64,000 nt of DNA, from contig CAKPQL010000004.1 in assembly GCA_934178555.1 (NCBI GenBank), forward strand, positions 1-64,000, written 5' to 3'. Positions 28,819-37,606 of this stretch are shown in pieces. The notes beneath the pieces are model-generated. The model did not search any database, was not told the DNA's origin, and saw nothing but the letters and a program-made list of their open reading frames with translations. The position numbers were made by a program, and so were the translations under genes. Origin of the DNA: an uncultured Clostridia bacterium (lineage in GTDB: Bacteria; Bacillota; Clostridia; TANB77; CAG-508). Every line of letters starts with the position of its first letter. Within the stretch, counting starts at the first letter, position 1.

Positions 28819-29550
28819 TTAATTATTTTCTATTACTATAGATGTTATATTATCATATCCACCATTTTCGTTAGCCCTACTAATTAATATTTTATCTGCA
28901 TTTTCTAAGTTATTTGTTATTATTTCATATATTTCCTTATCTTTTAGTAAATTGGTCAATCCATCTGAACATATCAACAGTATATCATCTTTCAAAAATC
29001 CCTTTACCATAATATCAGGTTCTATTGTTGGTTCACATCCTAATGCCTTTATTAGCATATTTTTCTTTGGATGATTATATGCTTCCTCTCTTGTAATAGT
29101 TCCATCTTTAACTAGTTTCTCCACATAACTATGATCCGTAGTTAACTTACGTATTATATTTTTTCTTATTCTATATACTCTACTATCTCCAATATGCCCA
29201 ATATATACTTTATTATTATATATTAAACATACTTCTAATGTAGTACCCATTTCACTTAATTTTATATCTTCTTTTGACTTCTCATAAACTATTTCGTTTG
29301 CATATTCCATTGATTTTCTTAACAATTGTTGTAATGTATCTCTATTTAATTCTATTCCTTTTATATTTTCACTTATATATTTTTGAGTAGCTTCTACTGC
29401 TAACCTACTTGCTATTTCTCCACCATTATATCCGCCCATTCCATCTGCTAATATATATAAATTATACCCTATATTTGAATTTGAAATGTAATAATAGTCT
29501 TGGTTCATATCTCTAACCATTCCCTTATCACTTGTTGCTAATACATTCAT
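28819..29550 (-). CDS. prpC: PP2C-family protein phosphatase PrpC
   Basis: 243 residues; manganese-dependent phosphatase that reverses PrkC signalling. Metal motifs: DMNQDYYY, LADGMGGYNGGEIAS, GHIGDSRVY, TTDHSYVE, CSDGLTNL and GGYDNITSI. GGGGTGAG precedes ATG. It starts 12 bases after the rlmN stop, in the order rlmN-prpC-prkC that is standard in Firmicutes. Confidence 0.96.
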   Translation of the reverse strand: MNVLATSDKGMVRDMNQDYYYISNSNIGYNLYILADGMGGYNGGEIASRLAVEATQKYISENIKGIELNRDTLQQLLRKSMEYANEIVYEKSKEDIKLSEMGTTLEVCLIYNNKVYIGHIGDSRVYRIRKNIIRKLTTDHSYVEKLVKDGTITREEAYNHPKKNMLIKALGCEPTIEPDIMVKGFLKDDILLICSDGLTNLLKDKEIYEIITNNLENADKILISRANENGGYDNITSIVIENN

Positions 29551-29562
29551 CCTCTCACCCCT

Positions 29563-30586
29563 TTACAAATTTTTTCTTCTGAGTTGTCCACATGCAGCAT
29601 CTATATCTGAGCCTAATTCTCTTCTTACAGTTGCTACTATTCCATTATCATTTAAATAATCTCTAAATTTTAATATGTTTTCATCTGTACTTTTTGTAAA
29701 TTTACCATTTTCTATTTTATTTATTGGGATTAAATTTACGTGACATAACATTCCTTTTAATAATTTTACTAATTGTTTTGCATCATCTAAATTATCATTA
29801 TTATCTTTTGCTAACGCATATTCAAAAGATATTCTTTTATTTGTTTTTTGTATATAATATTTACAAGCTTCCATCAATTTTTCTATATTATATGCATTAT
29901 TTACTGGCATCAATGCACTACGCTTCTCATCTGTAGTTGCATGTAAAGATATAGATAAGGTGCATTGTATATTTTCATCTGCCAAATCATATATTCTAGG
30001 TACTAATCCACTAGTTGATATGCTTATATGCCTTGCTCCCATATTTATTCCTTTAGGATTATTTAATAGCTTTATTGCCTTCATTACGTTATCATAATTG
30101 TCTAATGGCTCGCCTATTCCCATAAATACTAAATTGGAAATTTTTATCCCTTCATCTCTTTGTACTGCTAATACCTGCTCTACTATTTCTCCAGGTGTTA
30201 AGCTTCTTACGAATTCAATACCTGTTGATGCACAGAATTTACATCCCATTTTACAACCAATTTGACTAGATACACATATTGACATCCCGGTGTTTATATT
30301 CCATAAGAACAGTTTCTATTGCATTTCCATCTAATACATCAAATAGATATTTCTTAGTTCCATCCTTTGATTCTTGTTTTTTTATAATCTTAAATGTATT
30401 TAGCGAAAATTTCTCATCTAACTTCTTTCTAAGTTCTAATGATATATTAGTCATATCATTAAAACTAGTTACATTATCTTGATATATCCACTTAAAAACT
30501 TGTTCTGCTCTATATGCTTTTTCACCAATTTCTAAAAATTCTTCTTTTAATTCATCTAAATTATAATTTTTTATGTTTTTTTTCAA
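29563..30586 (-). CDS. rlmN: 23S rRNA/tRNA (adenine C2) methyltransferase RlmN, read through a +1 shift at CGG
   Basis: Radical-SAM enzyme that methylates A2503 of 23S rRNA and A37 of some tRNAs. The N-terminal part ends ETVLMEYKH, then CGG (30287-30289), after which the zero frame stops after six codons. Skipping the C gives GMSICVSSQIGCKMGCKFCA, with the CxxxCxxC cluster, and continues to the normal C-terminus. VFMGIGEPLDNYDNV, HISISTSGLVP and TLSISLHATTDEKRS are also visible. The length is about 340 residues, normal for RlmN. TTG 30586 gives the family-like start MKKNIKNYNLDELKEEF, preceded by GGGTGAG; a GTG three codons upstream is possible. Confidence 0.92.
30287..30289 (-). other. In-frame CGG at the rlmN frame break (skip C at 30289)
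   Basis: Codons read CAC CGG GAT in the zero frame and CAC-C-GGG-ATG after +1. The C lies in a two-C run, so one base of that run is the extra one. The next frame gives the invariant radical-SAM start. Confidence 0.75.
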
Positions 30587-30700
30587 AAAACTCACCCAAT
30601 ACTTTATATCATATTAATACATAATTTTCAACATTTAATTTTTTGTAACTCTACTCTAGTATAGAGCAACATCCGTAATTTCATCTATATAATATATTTG

Positions 30701-31915
30701 TTATACCTTAAAAGATAACTCATTTGAATTATCAGTTTCTGCAAAATATTTATTGTATAAATCTTTTGTTACAATAGCCACTAACACTAAATATATAAAG
30801 CTTATATACTGAATTGGAATTGGATTCTGTCCAAATAAAAAGCCTGTATATCCATACATAGAAATCAATGATATTCCTATAGGTACATATATTTTATCTC
30901 TATTATATATACAATATATAACACTCAATATGTCACCTGCAAATAAGTATCTATCATGCATATGTGGTAACAAAAATGTTGCAATCATTACAGACCATAA
31001 TCCAAATTCTACTATTTTTTGATTATCAAATTTTATTTTTTTATATATTACCATAAATGCCATTATTACAAAAACAAATATTGTTGCTAATACACCAACT
31101 TTAGAAATATATTCATTTGGCGCCATTACATAATTATATGAATTCGTTGGGAATAGCAAATTATAAATTCCTGGGAAATTCATACTTAAATATGCAGAAT
31201 ATTCAGATGTTTGATTTATATATATATCTATACAAGCTGAAACTGGCTTTCCAAAAGCAATTGCTGGCAAACACATTATAATGTTTACTAATGGAATTAT
31301 TAAAAAATAATATAAAGGAAATTTTCTTTTTGATATATATATTAAAACATATAAAGGTAATATAAATATGAATTGTAACTTAAAAGCAAATGATATTCCT
31401 AAAAACACAAATGATTTTAGATATTTCTCTTCTATTAATGCGCTAATAGATAATAACATAAATGCTACATAAATAGAATCAGCTTGCCCCCAACATGCAG
31501 AATTTATTAATACAGTTGGTAAAAATAGTACTATTCCATATACTAGTAATGCAAAGAAGTCTTTATTTTTATTGTTTTTTAATACTATATACACAATTTT
31601 CAATGCCGCTAATGCACATATATAATCACAAATTATAGATACAAATTTTACTGACACAATTGGCTCTATTGGTAAATATGTAAGCAATGCTAAAATTGTT
31701 AGATATGGTAAATTATAATTTCCTATATCTAAATTTAAAGCTTTTAATCCCCCATATTCTTTTAATTGATAAAACCATGGTTCTATGCAAGCATAGAAAT
31801 CTCCTGAAACAAAATCTAACATTGTAATTCTTGCATATACTGATATTACTGTTATTATTATAAAAAACATAACAACTTTTTTTCTTTCTATAAAATTCCA
31901 TATTTTTTCAGTCAT
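30701..31915 (-). CDS. GT-C-like polytopic membrane glycosyltransferase
   Basis: 404 residues with about ten hydrophobic segments. Near the N-terminus SGDFYACIEPWFYQLK resembles the DD/DE-type acidic loop of lipid-linked sugar transferases, and NSACWGQADSIYVAFMLLS is the WGQxD motif of mannosyltransferase-like (DUF2029/GT87) proteins. Such enzymes use polyprenyl-phosphate sugars at the outer membrane face. AGGAG precedes ATG. It lies between rlmN and asd and shows no operon partner, so substrate and product are unknown. Confidence 0.7.
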   Translation of the reverse strand: MTEKIWNFIERKKVVMFFIIITVISVYARITMLDFVSGDFYACIEPWFYQLKEYGGLKALNLDIGNYNLPYLTILALLTYLPIEPIVSVKFVSIICDYICALAALKIVYIVLKNNKNKDFFALLVYGIVLFLPTVLINSACWGQADSIYVAFMLLSISALIEEKYLKSFVFLGISFAFKLQFIFILPLYVLIYISKRKFPLYYFLIIPLVNIIMCLPAIAFGKPVSACIDIYINQTSEYSAYLSMNFPGIYNLLFPTNSYNYVMAPNEYISKVGVLATIFVFVIMAFMVIYKKIKFDNQKIVEFGLWSVMIATFLLPHMHDRYLFAGDILSVIYCIYNRDKIYVPIGISLISMYGYTGFLFGQNPIPIQYISFIYLVLVAIVTKDLYNKYFAETDNSNELSFKV

Positions 31916-32088
31916 ATTTTTAAACTCCTAATAATAAATTTAATTATTCAAATTTTATCATAAGTATTTTTATATTACAATAAAATTCTATGATTTGTTT
32001 AATCAAATTTCGTATATATAATATTTTCTATTTCAATTTATTACATTGTTGGGATTCAATAAAAAATATTATTAAAAGGAGTGATTTT

Positions 32089-33085
32089 ATGAGTAAAAAT
32101 TACAAAATTGCAATTGTTGGAGCAACAGGGGTTGTTGGCAGAACTGCAATCAAAATATTAGAAGAAAAAAATCTACCAATTTCTTGCTACGCTTTTTTTG
32201 CCTCTGAGAAATCAGCAGGTAAAATTATAGAATTTAAACGGCAATGAATATGAAGTTCAAGAATTAAAAGAAAATTCATTCGATTCTGGATTTGATTTTG
32301 CAATATTCTCTGCAGGTGGCTCAATATCTCAAAAATTTGCCCCAATTGCAGCATCCAAAGGTTGTGTTGTAATTGACAATAGTAGTACTTTTAGAATGAA
32401 TGAAGATGTACCTTTAATAGTACCTGAAGTTAATCCAGAAGAAATTTTTAATCATCATGGAATAATAGCTAATCCAAATTGTTCAACAATTCAAGCAGTT
32501 GTTGCTCTAAAGCCATTAGACGATAAATACAATATAAGTAGGATTGTTTATTCTACTTATCAAGCTGTTTCTGGAGCTGGAAAAAAAGGAATTGATGATT
32601 TAGAAAATGGAATAAAAGGTTTGCCACCAACTAAATTTCCTCATCCTATATTTAATAACTGTCTTCCTCATATAGATGTATTCCTTGATAATTCATATAC
32701 TAAAGAGGAAGAAAAAATGATTAATGAAACGAAAAAAATTTTAAAAAAGCCTAACTTAAAAATAACAGCAACTGCTGTAAGAGTACCTGTATTTAATTCT
32801 CATAGCGAATCTATAAATGTAGAATTTGAAAAAGAATTTAATCTATATGAATTAAAAAAAGCTTTAATAAACAGTCCTGGCATAATTGTTGAAGATGATA
32901 TAGAAAATAATATTTACCCATTAGCTACTAATGCAACTGGAAAAGATAATGTTTTCGTGGGTAGAATACGTAGGGACTTCAGTATAAAATCTGGTGTAAA
33001 TTTATGGGTAGTAGCAGACAATATTAGAAAAGGTGCTGCTTCAAATGCCATACAAATAATGGAATATATAATAAACAATAGCTAA
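32089..33085 (+). CDS. asd: Aspartate-semialdehyde dehydrogenase, read through a +1 shift at CGG
   Basis: NADPH-dependent enzyme that makes aspartate semialdehyde for lysine, threonine, methionine and diaminopimelate. ATG follows AAGGAG. The first 50 codons give KIAIVGATGVVGRTAIKILE (NADP loop) to IIEFK. Codon 51 is CGG and the zero frame stops two codons later. Skipping the C gives FKGNEYEVQELKENSF, matching the usual FKGKEY segment, and then the catalytic NPNCSTIQ, the TYQAVSGAGKKG region, and RVPVFNSHSES. The total is 331 residues, normal for Asd. Deleting one A from the adjacent A-run would also restore frame, but would give the less typical FNGNEY. Confidence 0.93.
32239..32241 (+). other. 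In-frame CGG at the asd frame break (skip C at 32239)
   Basis: Codons read AAA CGG CAA TGA in the zero frame and AAA-C-GGC-AAT after +1. Confidence 0.7.
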
Positions 33086-33090
33086 GTATA

Positions 33091-33150
33091 AATTAAAGGG
33101 ACAGTACCAAAAATTCATAAACGTGAACTTTTGGTACTGTCCCTTTAATT
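33091..33150. terminator. Perfect 22-bp inverted repeat between asd and lysC
   Basis: AATTAAAGGGACAGTACCAA begins one arm (33091-33112) and its exact complement lies at 33129-33150; the 16-base loop itself holds a short TTCA/TGAA stem. It lies between converging genes. The GGGACAGTACC core is much richer in G+C than the flanks and looks like a mobile palindromic repeat doubling as terminator. Confidence 0.75.
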
Positions 33151-33155
33151 TATTT

Positions 33156-34361
33156 TTAATAAAATTTATCATGAATAGCTTTCAATGCTAAATTTGCTTC
33201 TTTTTTATTCACTAGAACTGATATTTTTATTTCTGACGTGCTAACCATATACATATTTATATTATTTTCATATAATGCCTCAAAAACTTTGGCTGCAACT
33301 CCTGGATTATTTACAATTCCTACTCCCACTATAGATATTTTTGATAATTTGTCACACTTAATAATTTCTTTTGCCTTTAACTCAATTAAATTTTTATTTA
33401 ATAACTCAATTGTTTTTTTTGCATCTGTATTTTTTACTGTAAACGAAATATCTTTTTGTGCATGTTCTCCAGCGGACTGAACTATTGTATCTACACATAT
33501 CTTGTTTTCAGAAAGTAATTTGAATACTTTATAGAATCTACCTATTTTATTTTCCAATCCGACTATTGTTATTCTAGATATATTATCATCTTTGGCAACA
33601 CCTGTTATATATAAAGATTCTAAATTTTTATTCTCTAAAACCCTAGTGCCTATAGTATCATTCTCAAATGTTGATTTCACATTAATTGGAATATCATAAT
33701 TTTTACCTATTTCCACACATCTATTGTGTAAAACTTTTGCCCCTAAACTTGCTAGTTCTAGCATTTCATCATATGTTATTTCATCTAACTTTTTTACATT
33801 TTCTATCACTTTAGGATCTGATGAATATACTCCATCTACATCTGTATATATATCACACCTATCAGCATTTAAACTTGCAGCAAGTGCTACAGCAGTAGTA
33901 TCTGACCCTCCTCTGCCTAGTGTAGTAATGTCCCCTACTTCATTTATTCCTTGAAAGCCAGCAACTATCACAATATTACCTAAATCTAATTGTTTCTTTA
34001 TTTTTTCCGTTTCTATATATTTTATTCTTGCATTTCCATGTACACTATCTGTTATTATTGGCAATTGCCAACCAGTATATGAAATTGCATTATATCCTTT
34101 TTCTTTTAGGCACATAGCCAATTTTGATATAGTTATTTGTTCTCCTACAGATACTAAAACATCATGTTCCCTTGGTAACGGATTTTCTGTTATGTCCTTT
34201 TCTTCTGAAATTAATCTATCAGTTGTTTTTCCTTGAGCTGAAACAACCACTACAACCTTTTGGCCTTTATTATATTCTCTTATAATATGTTTGCATATGT
34301 TATATAGTTTTTCTATGTCTGCAACAGAACTACCTCCAAATTTTTGTACAACTATCCCCAT
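33156..34361 (-). CDS. lysC: Aspartate kinase with tandem ACT domains
   Basis: 401 residues; first step of the aspartate pathway. Kinase motifs: VVQKFGGSSVADIEK, VVVVSAQGKTTDRL, GRGGSDTTAVALAASLNAD and YTDVDGVYSSDPK. Two ACT domains fill about 260-401 (RITIVGLENKIGRFYK and ISIVGVGIVNNPGVAAKVF), so feedback control by lysine or threonine is likely. The size fits a single-subunit class of about 400. Asd, the next enzyme, is encoded convergently beside it. AGAGGTG precedes ATG. Confidence 0.94.
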   Translation of the reverse strand: MGIVVQKFGGSSVADIEKLYNICKHIIREYNKGQKVVVVVSAQGKTTDRLISEEKDITENPLPREHDVLVSVGEQITISKLAMCLKEKGYNAISYTGWQLPIITDSVHGNARIKYIETEKIKKQLDLGNIVIVAGFQGINEVGDITTLGRGGSDTTAVALAASLNADRCDIYTDVDGVYSSDPKVIENVKKLDEITYDEMLELASLGAKVLHNRCVEIGKNYDIPINVKSTFENDTIGTRVLENKNLESLYITGVAKDDNISRITIVGLENKIGRFYKVFKLLSENKICVDTIVQSAGEHAQKDISFTVKNTDAKKTIELLNKNLIELKAKEIIKCDKLSKISIVGVGIVNNPGVAAKVFEALYENNINMYMVSTSEIKISVLVNKKEANLALKAIHDKFY

Positions 34362-34452
34362 ATTTAAGCACCTCTTTTTAGTTTTTAGGCAAATATTAAT
34401 TTTAAAATTTGCCCTATTATATTTTATTTAAGATGTGCTTATTTGGTGATAT

Positions 34453-35304
34453 TTACATTATTATATTCCTTTTTAAAATACCATTATTAACAATACCTGT
34501 ACCAATAAATTTATTTTGATAATCGTATACCCTTATAAAATCATCTAAATTATTAGTTTTTATTCTTCCACCATCCAAAAACAACTGTAACTTATCCGGC
34601 TGTAGTATTATGCGTTCTTTATCTATAAACAATTCTTCTATTGTAATTACTTTAATTTTATTAAAATTTTTCTCTATTTCTTCTAATGTATAACTATTGT
34701 TAATATTAAATCTATCAACTTGAGTTCTTACTAAATTTTTCATATATCCTACTGTTCCTAATTTTTTAGCAATATCCTCACAAAGAGAACGAATATATGT
34801 ACCTTTAGAACATGATACTGTAAATGTTATCTCTTCATTATTTATATTTTCCAATTTTATACTATATATTTGTATCTCTCTTTTAGGTATCTCTACTTCT
34901 TTTCCTTCTCTTGCATATTCATACAATTTCTTACCTTTTATCTTTATTGCAGAATATATAGGAGGTGTCTGTATTTGATTACCCATAAAACTTTCTAATA
35001 CATTTTGTACTGTTTTATCAGAATAATTGGGAACACTTTTAATTTCAATAATTTTTCCTTCTAAATCACCAGTATCTCTTTTTTCGCCTAACTTTATTGT
35101 TGCTACATAAGTTTTATCATGTTCCATTAAATACTCAGATAATTTAGTCGCTTTTCCTATCAATATTGGCAAAACTCCCACAGCATTTGGGTCCAAAGTT
35201 CCTGTATGCCCAACTTTTTTTGTGTTATATATTTTTCTTATTTTATTCACAACATCATGTGATGTGTAACCTTTAGGCTTGTTTATTATTATTATTCCAT
35301 CCAT
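34453..35304 (-). CDS. truB: tRNA pseudouridine-55 synthase TruB
   Basis: 283 residues. The catalytic aspartate is in KKVGHTGTLDPNAVGVLPILIGKATK. Also GIIIINKPKGYTSHDVVNKI at the start, TYVATIKLGEKRDTGD and CSKGTYIRSLCEDIAKKLG. It makes pseudouridine 55 in the T-loop of tRNAs. The C-terminal PUA-like part (about 220-283) is short. AAAGGA precedes ATG. It does not lie in the infB-rbfA cluster, its usual place. Confidence 0.95.
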   Translation of the reverse strand: MDGIIIINKPKGYTSHDVVNKIRKIYNTKKVGHTGTLDPNAVGVLPILIGKATKLSEYLMEHDKTYVATIKLGEKRDTGDLEGKIIEIKSVPNYSDKTVQNVLESFMGNQIQTPPIYSAIKIKGKKLYEYAREGKEVEIPKREIQIYSIKLENINNEEITFTVSCSKGTYIRSLCEDIAKKLGTVGYMKNLVRTQVDRFNINNSYTLEEIEKNFNKIKVITIEELFIDKERIILQPDKLQLFLDGGRIKTNNLDDFIRVYDYQNKFIGTGIVNNGILKRNIIM

Positions 35305-35357
35305 ATTTGTTCCTTTGATTTTGTTATTTGATTTGACATATACAATTACTAAGAAAA

Positions 35358-35377
35358 AGCGGATTTAAAAATCCGCT
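35358..35377 (-). terminator. Rho-independent terminator after the DUF1292 gene
   Basis: AGCGGATTT and AAATCCGCT flank a 2-base loop and on the minus strand end in a T-run. It closes the six-gene run starting at 40196. Confidence 0.8.
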
Positions 35378-35384
35378 CTTATTA

Positions 35385-35711
35385 TTAATCTTCATCTATA
35401 AAATTAAATTCGTCTTTAAATTTCTCTTTAAATATTTCAAATACTTTATTAAGTATTTCCTCATCTTCAACACTTACATAAGATTCTTCTTCTTCATCGT
35501 CATCAGTATCTTCTACTTTTAATATTACTACTTCGCCTTCCTCATCTTCGCCCTCTTCTACTGGCAATAATACAACATATTCTTCATCATCTAATTCTAT
35601 TAAATCTAAGAATTCAAATTGTACCTCCTCGCCATTTTCATCATTTAATACTATTATGTTATCTAGCTCTTCCTCCATTGATTCTGGATTGTTTGTTTCG
35701 TCATTATTCAT
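35385..35711 (-). CDS. DUF1292-family acidic protein
   Basis: 108 residues, very acidic: ESMEEELDNIIVLNDENGEE, QFEFLDLIELDDEEYVVLLP and VVILKVEDTDDDEEEE match the DUF1292 core. The members often follow ireB-ruvX; their role is unknown. I start it at ATG 35711, since AAAGGAG is eight bases upstream; an earlier ATG six codons back lies before that site. Confidence 0.9.
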   Translation of the reverse strand: MNNDETNNPESMEEELDNIIVLNDENGEEVQFEFLDLIELDDEEYVVLLPVEEGEDEEGEVVILKVEDTDDDEEEESYVSVEDEEILNKVFEIFKEKFKDEFNFIDED

Positions 35712-35795
35712 TTTAAATTCTCCTTTCATATTTTTCTTATTTAAAATTGTATTTATACAATGTTAATGTCTTAATAAATAATATTATTTGTACTT

Positions 35796-36218
35796 TCAAT
35801 TATTGTTATTCTTTTTCATATATATTTCTAATATATATTCAGCAGATAATGTATCTACTATATTTCTTTTTTGTTTTTTATTTACATCCAAAAAATTCAT
35901 TGTTTTATGTGCAGCCACAGTAGTCAATCTTTCATCTATTGTTTCTATTTTTATTTTATTATATTTACATTTTAGTTTATGTATAAACTGATTAGTAACT
36001 TCCACTCTAGTACTTGAAGTTCCATTCATATTCACTGGAAGACCAACTACTATTGTATCAATTTCATATTCAGCTAATATTTCATCTAATCTTTTTAATA
36101 AAACTTTATCATTGCCATTATAGTGAATTGTTTCTAATCCTTGTACTGTTATTCCTAATAAATCTGTTATTGCAATTCCTACTCTGCTATCTCCATAATC
36201 TATTCCTAATTTTCTCAT
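35796..36218 (-). CDS. ruvX: Holliday junction resolvase-like RuvX (YqgF)
   Basis: 140 residues of RNase H-like fold. LGIDYGDSRVGIAITD has the first catalytic Asp, VVGLPVNMNGTSS follows, and ETIDERLTTVAAH has the later acidic site. In bacteria it serves pre-16S rRNA end processing and Holliday junction-like activity. It begins two bases after ireB ends, in the common ireB-ruvX-DUF1292 order. Confidence 0.95.
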   Translation of the reverse strand: MRKLGIDYGDSRVGIAITDLLGITVQGLETIHYNGNDKVLLKRLDEILAEYEIDTIVVGLPVNMNGTSSTRVEVTNQFIHKLKCKYNKIKIETIDERLTTVAAHKTMNFLDVNKKQKRNIVDTLSAEYILEIYMKKNNNN

Positions 36219-36220
36219 TT

Positions 36221-36472
36221 TTATTCAAGTCCTATATAATTTTTTACTAATTTTTCTAATAGTTCATCTCTTTCAATTTGTCTTATCAAATTTCTTGCAT
36301 CATTATGGCTTGTAATATATGTAGGATCTCCTGATAATATATAACCTACTATTTGATTTATTGGATTATATCCTTTTTCTACCAATGCATTATATACTTC
36401 TTTCAATATTTCTTTTGCCTTTGCATTATTATCCTTTTCTACTTTAAACCTCATCGTACTATCCATATTCAT
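36221..36472 (-). CDS. ireB: IreB-family regulatory phosphoprotein (DUF965)
   Basis: 83 residues with [40 protein letters not shown] and [20 protein letters not shown], the whole DUF965 signature. In Enterococcus the homologue IreB is phosphorylated on Thr by the PASTA kinase IreK and negatively affects cephalosporin resistance. Here PrkC/PrpC are encoded 8 kb away. It is co-oriented with ruvX (gap of 2). Confidence 0.95.
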   Translation of the reverse strand: MNMDSTMRFKVEKDNNAKAKEILKEVYNALVEKGYNPINQIVGYILSGDPTYITSHNDARNLIRQIERDELLEKLVKNYIGLE

Positions 36473-36491
36473 ATATCTATCACATTCCTTT

Positions 36492-37589
36492 CTATATGCA
36501 ATTTATTTCACTTTCATTTAGATCTGCCGTATCTAAATACTCCTCTAATTTTTTATTTACGCCTTCTAATCCAGTTCCTTTATAATAATTTGATATAACA
36601 AAATTCAATTTAGGTATTATAACATTATTCTTATTCTTTGATTTTGAACCCTCTATTTCTATTTTTAATTCTTCTACATACGCTTTAATATTTTGAACAA
36701 AGCCAATTACACTTTCTGTATCCACTCCAGAAAATACAATTACAAATTTAGGTCCCATATATCTTATAAATAAGTATTCTGATGATATACTTTTCTTAAC
36801 AAGATTACTTATTTGAATTATTGTATTATCTCCTGCTTTTCTTCCAAACTTCTCATTTATTTCTTCTATATTTATTATCTTAAACATACATATAGTTGAT
36901 GTTGTATATTGATCTATAATTTTCTTGCCTTTTCCATATAAATATTCTGCAGAATACAAATCTGTAAATTTATCTTTTCTGTGTATATTTTCCATAGTAT
37001 TTTGATATGTCACATTTTTTAATACAGCAACTATATTTTCTTTTACTATTTCTAATATTGTTGTATCCATTTTGTCAAAAGCGTGCATTGTACCGCTTTC
37101 TATTATCCAATATCCTATATACACATTATCAATATATAAAGGAAAAAACATTGCTGATTTAGCTCTTCCAAATTCCATTTTTTGATATGGTAATTTTTCA
37201 TCCTCTTTATCTATTGTAATATATTTAGGTTGAGCTGTTGTAATACTATCTTTAAAAATTTCCTCTTTATGCAAATTTTTTAAAGTATCCCAATGTTTTT
37301 CATCTACATTAGTTGCTCTAATAACATATTCTGCTCCATTAAATACTACAATCGTAGAATATTTTACTCCATATCTTTCTAATAAAATTTCGTTTATCTT
37401 ATTAATTTTATCATCTACAGTTGTTGATTCGCCTATTGTATTCATAAAATCTTGTACTATATTTAGTCCCTTTATTGTTTCATTTATGCTATTAAATTTT
37501 TTTATTTTCTTACTTAATGACAAATTATATATAATTAATACAATTAATATTACTGTTAGCAATAATATTACTACCAACTCTAATCCCAC
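36492..37589 (-). CDS. Membrane-anchored GAF protein with a degenerate GGDEF domain
   Basis: 365 residues. One N-terminal transmembrane helix is about residues 3-25. A GAF-like sensor region (about 35-195) follows. A GGDEF-fold domain (about 200-345) has [20 protein letters not shown], but the signature GGDEF position reads YMGPKF, so cyclase activity is unlikely. It may bind a nucleotide or act as a regulatory partner. The start is GTG with GAGGTGA five bases upstream. It lies 17 bases after the CpaE-like gene and 19 before ireB. Confidence 0.75.
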   Translation of the reverse strand: MGLELVVILLLTVILIVLIIYNLSLSKKIKKFNSINETIKGLNIVQDFMNTIGESTTVDDKINKINEILLERYGVKYSTIVVFNGAEYVIRATNVDEKHWDTLKNLHKEEIFKDSITTAQPKYITIDKEDEKLPYQKMEFGRAKSAMFFPLYIDNVYIGYWIIESGTMHAFDKMDTTILEIVKENIVAVLKNVTYQNTMENIHRKDKFTDLYSAEYLYGKGKKIIDQYTTSTICMFKIINIEEINEKFGRKAGDNTIIQISNLVKKSISSEYLFIRYMGPKFVIVFSGVDTESVIGFVQNIKAYVEELKIEIEGSKSKNKNNVIIPKLNFVISNYYKGTGLEGVNKKLEEYLDTADLNESEINCI

Positions 37590-37606
37590 AAAATCACCTC
37601 AATTTA

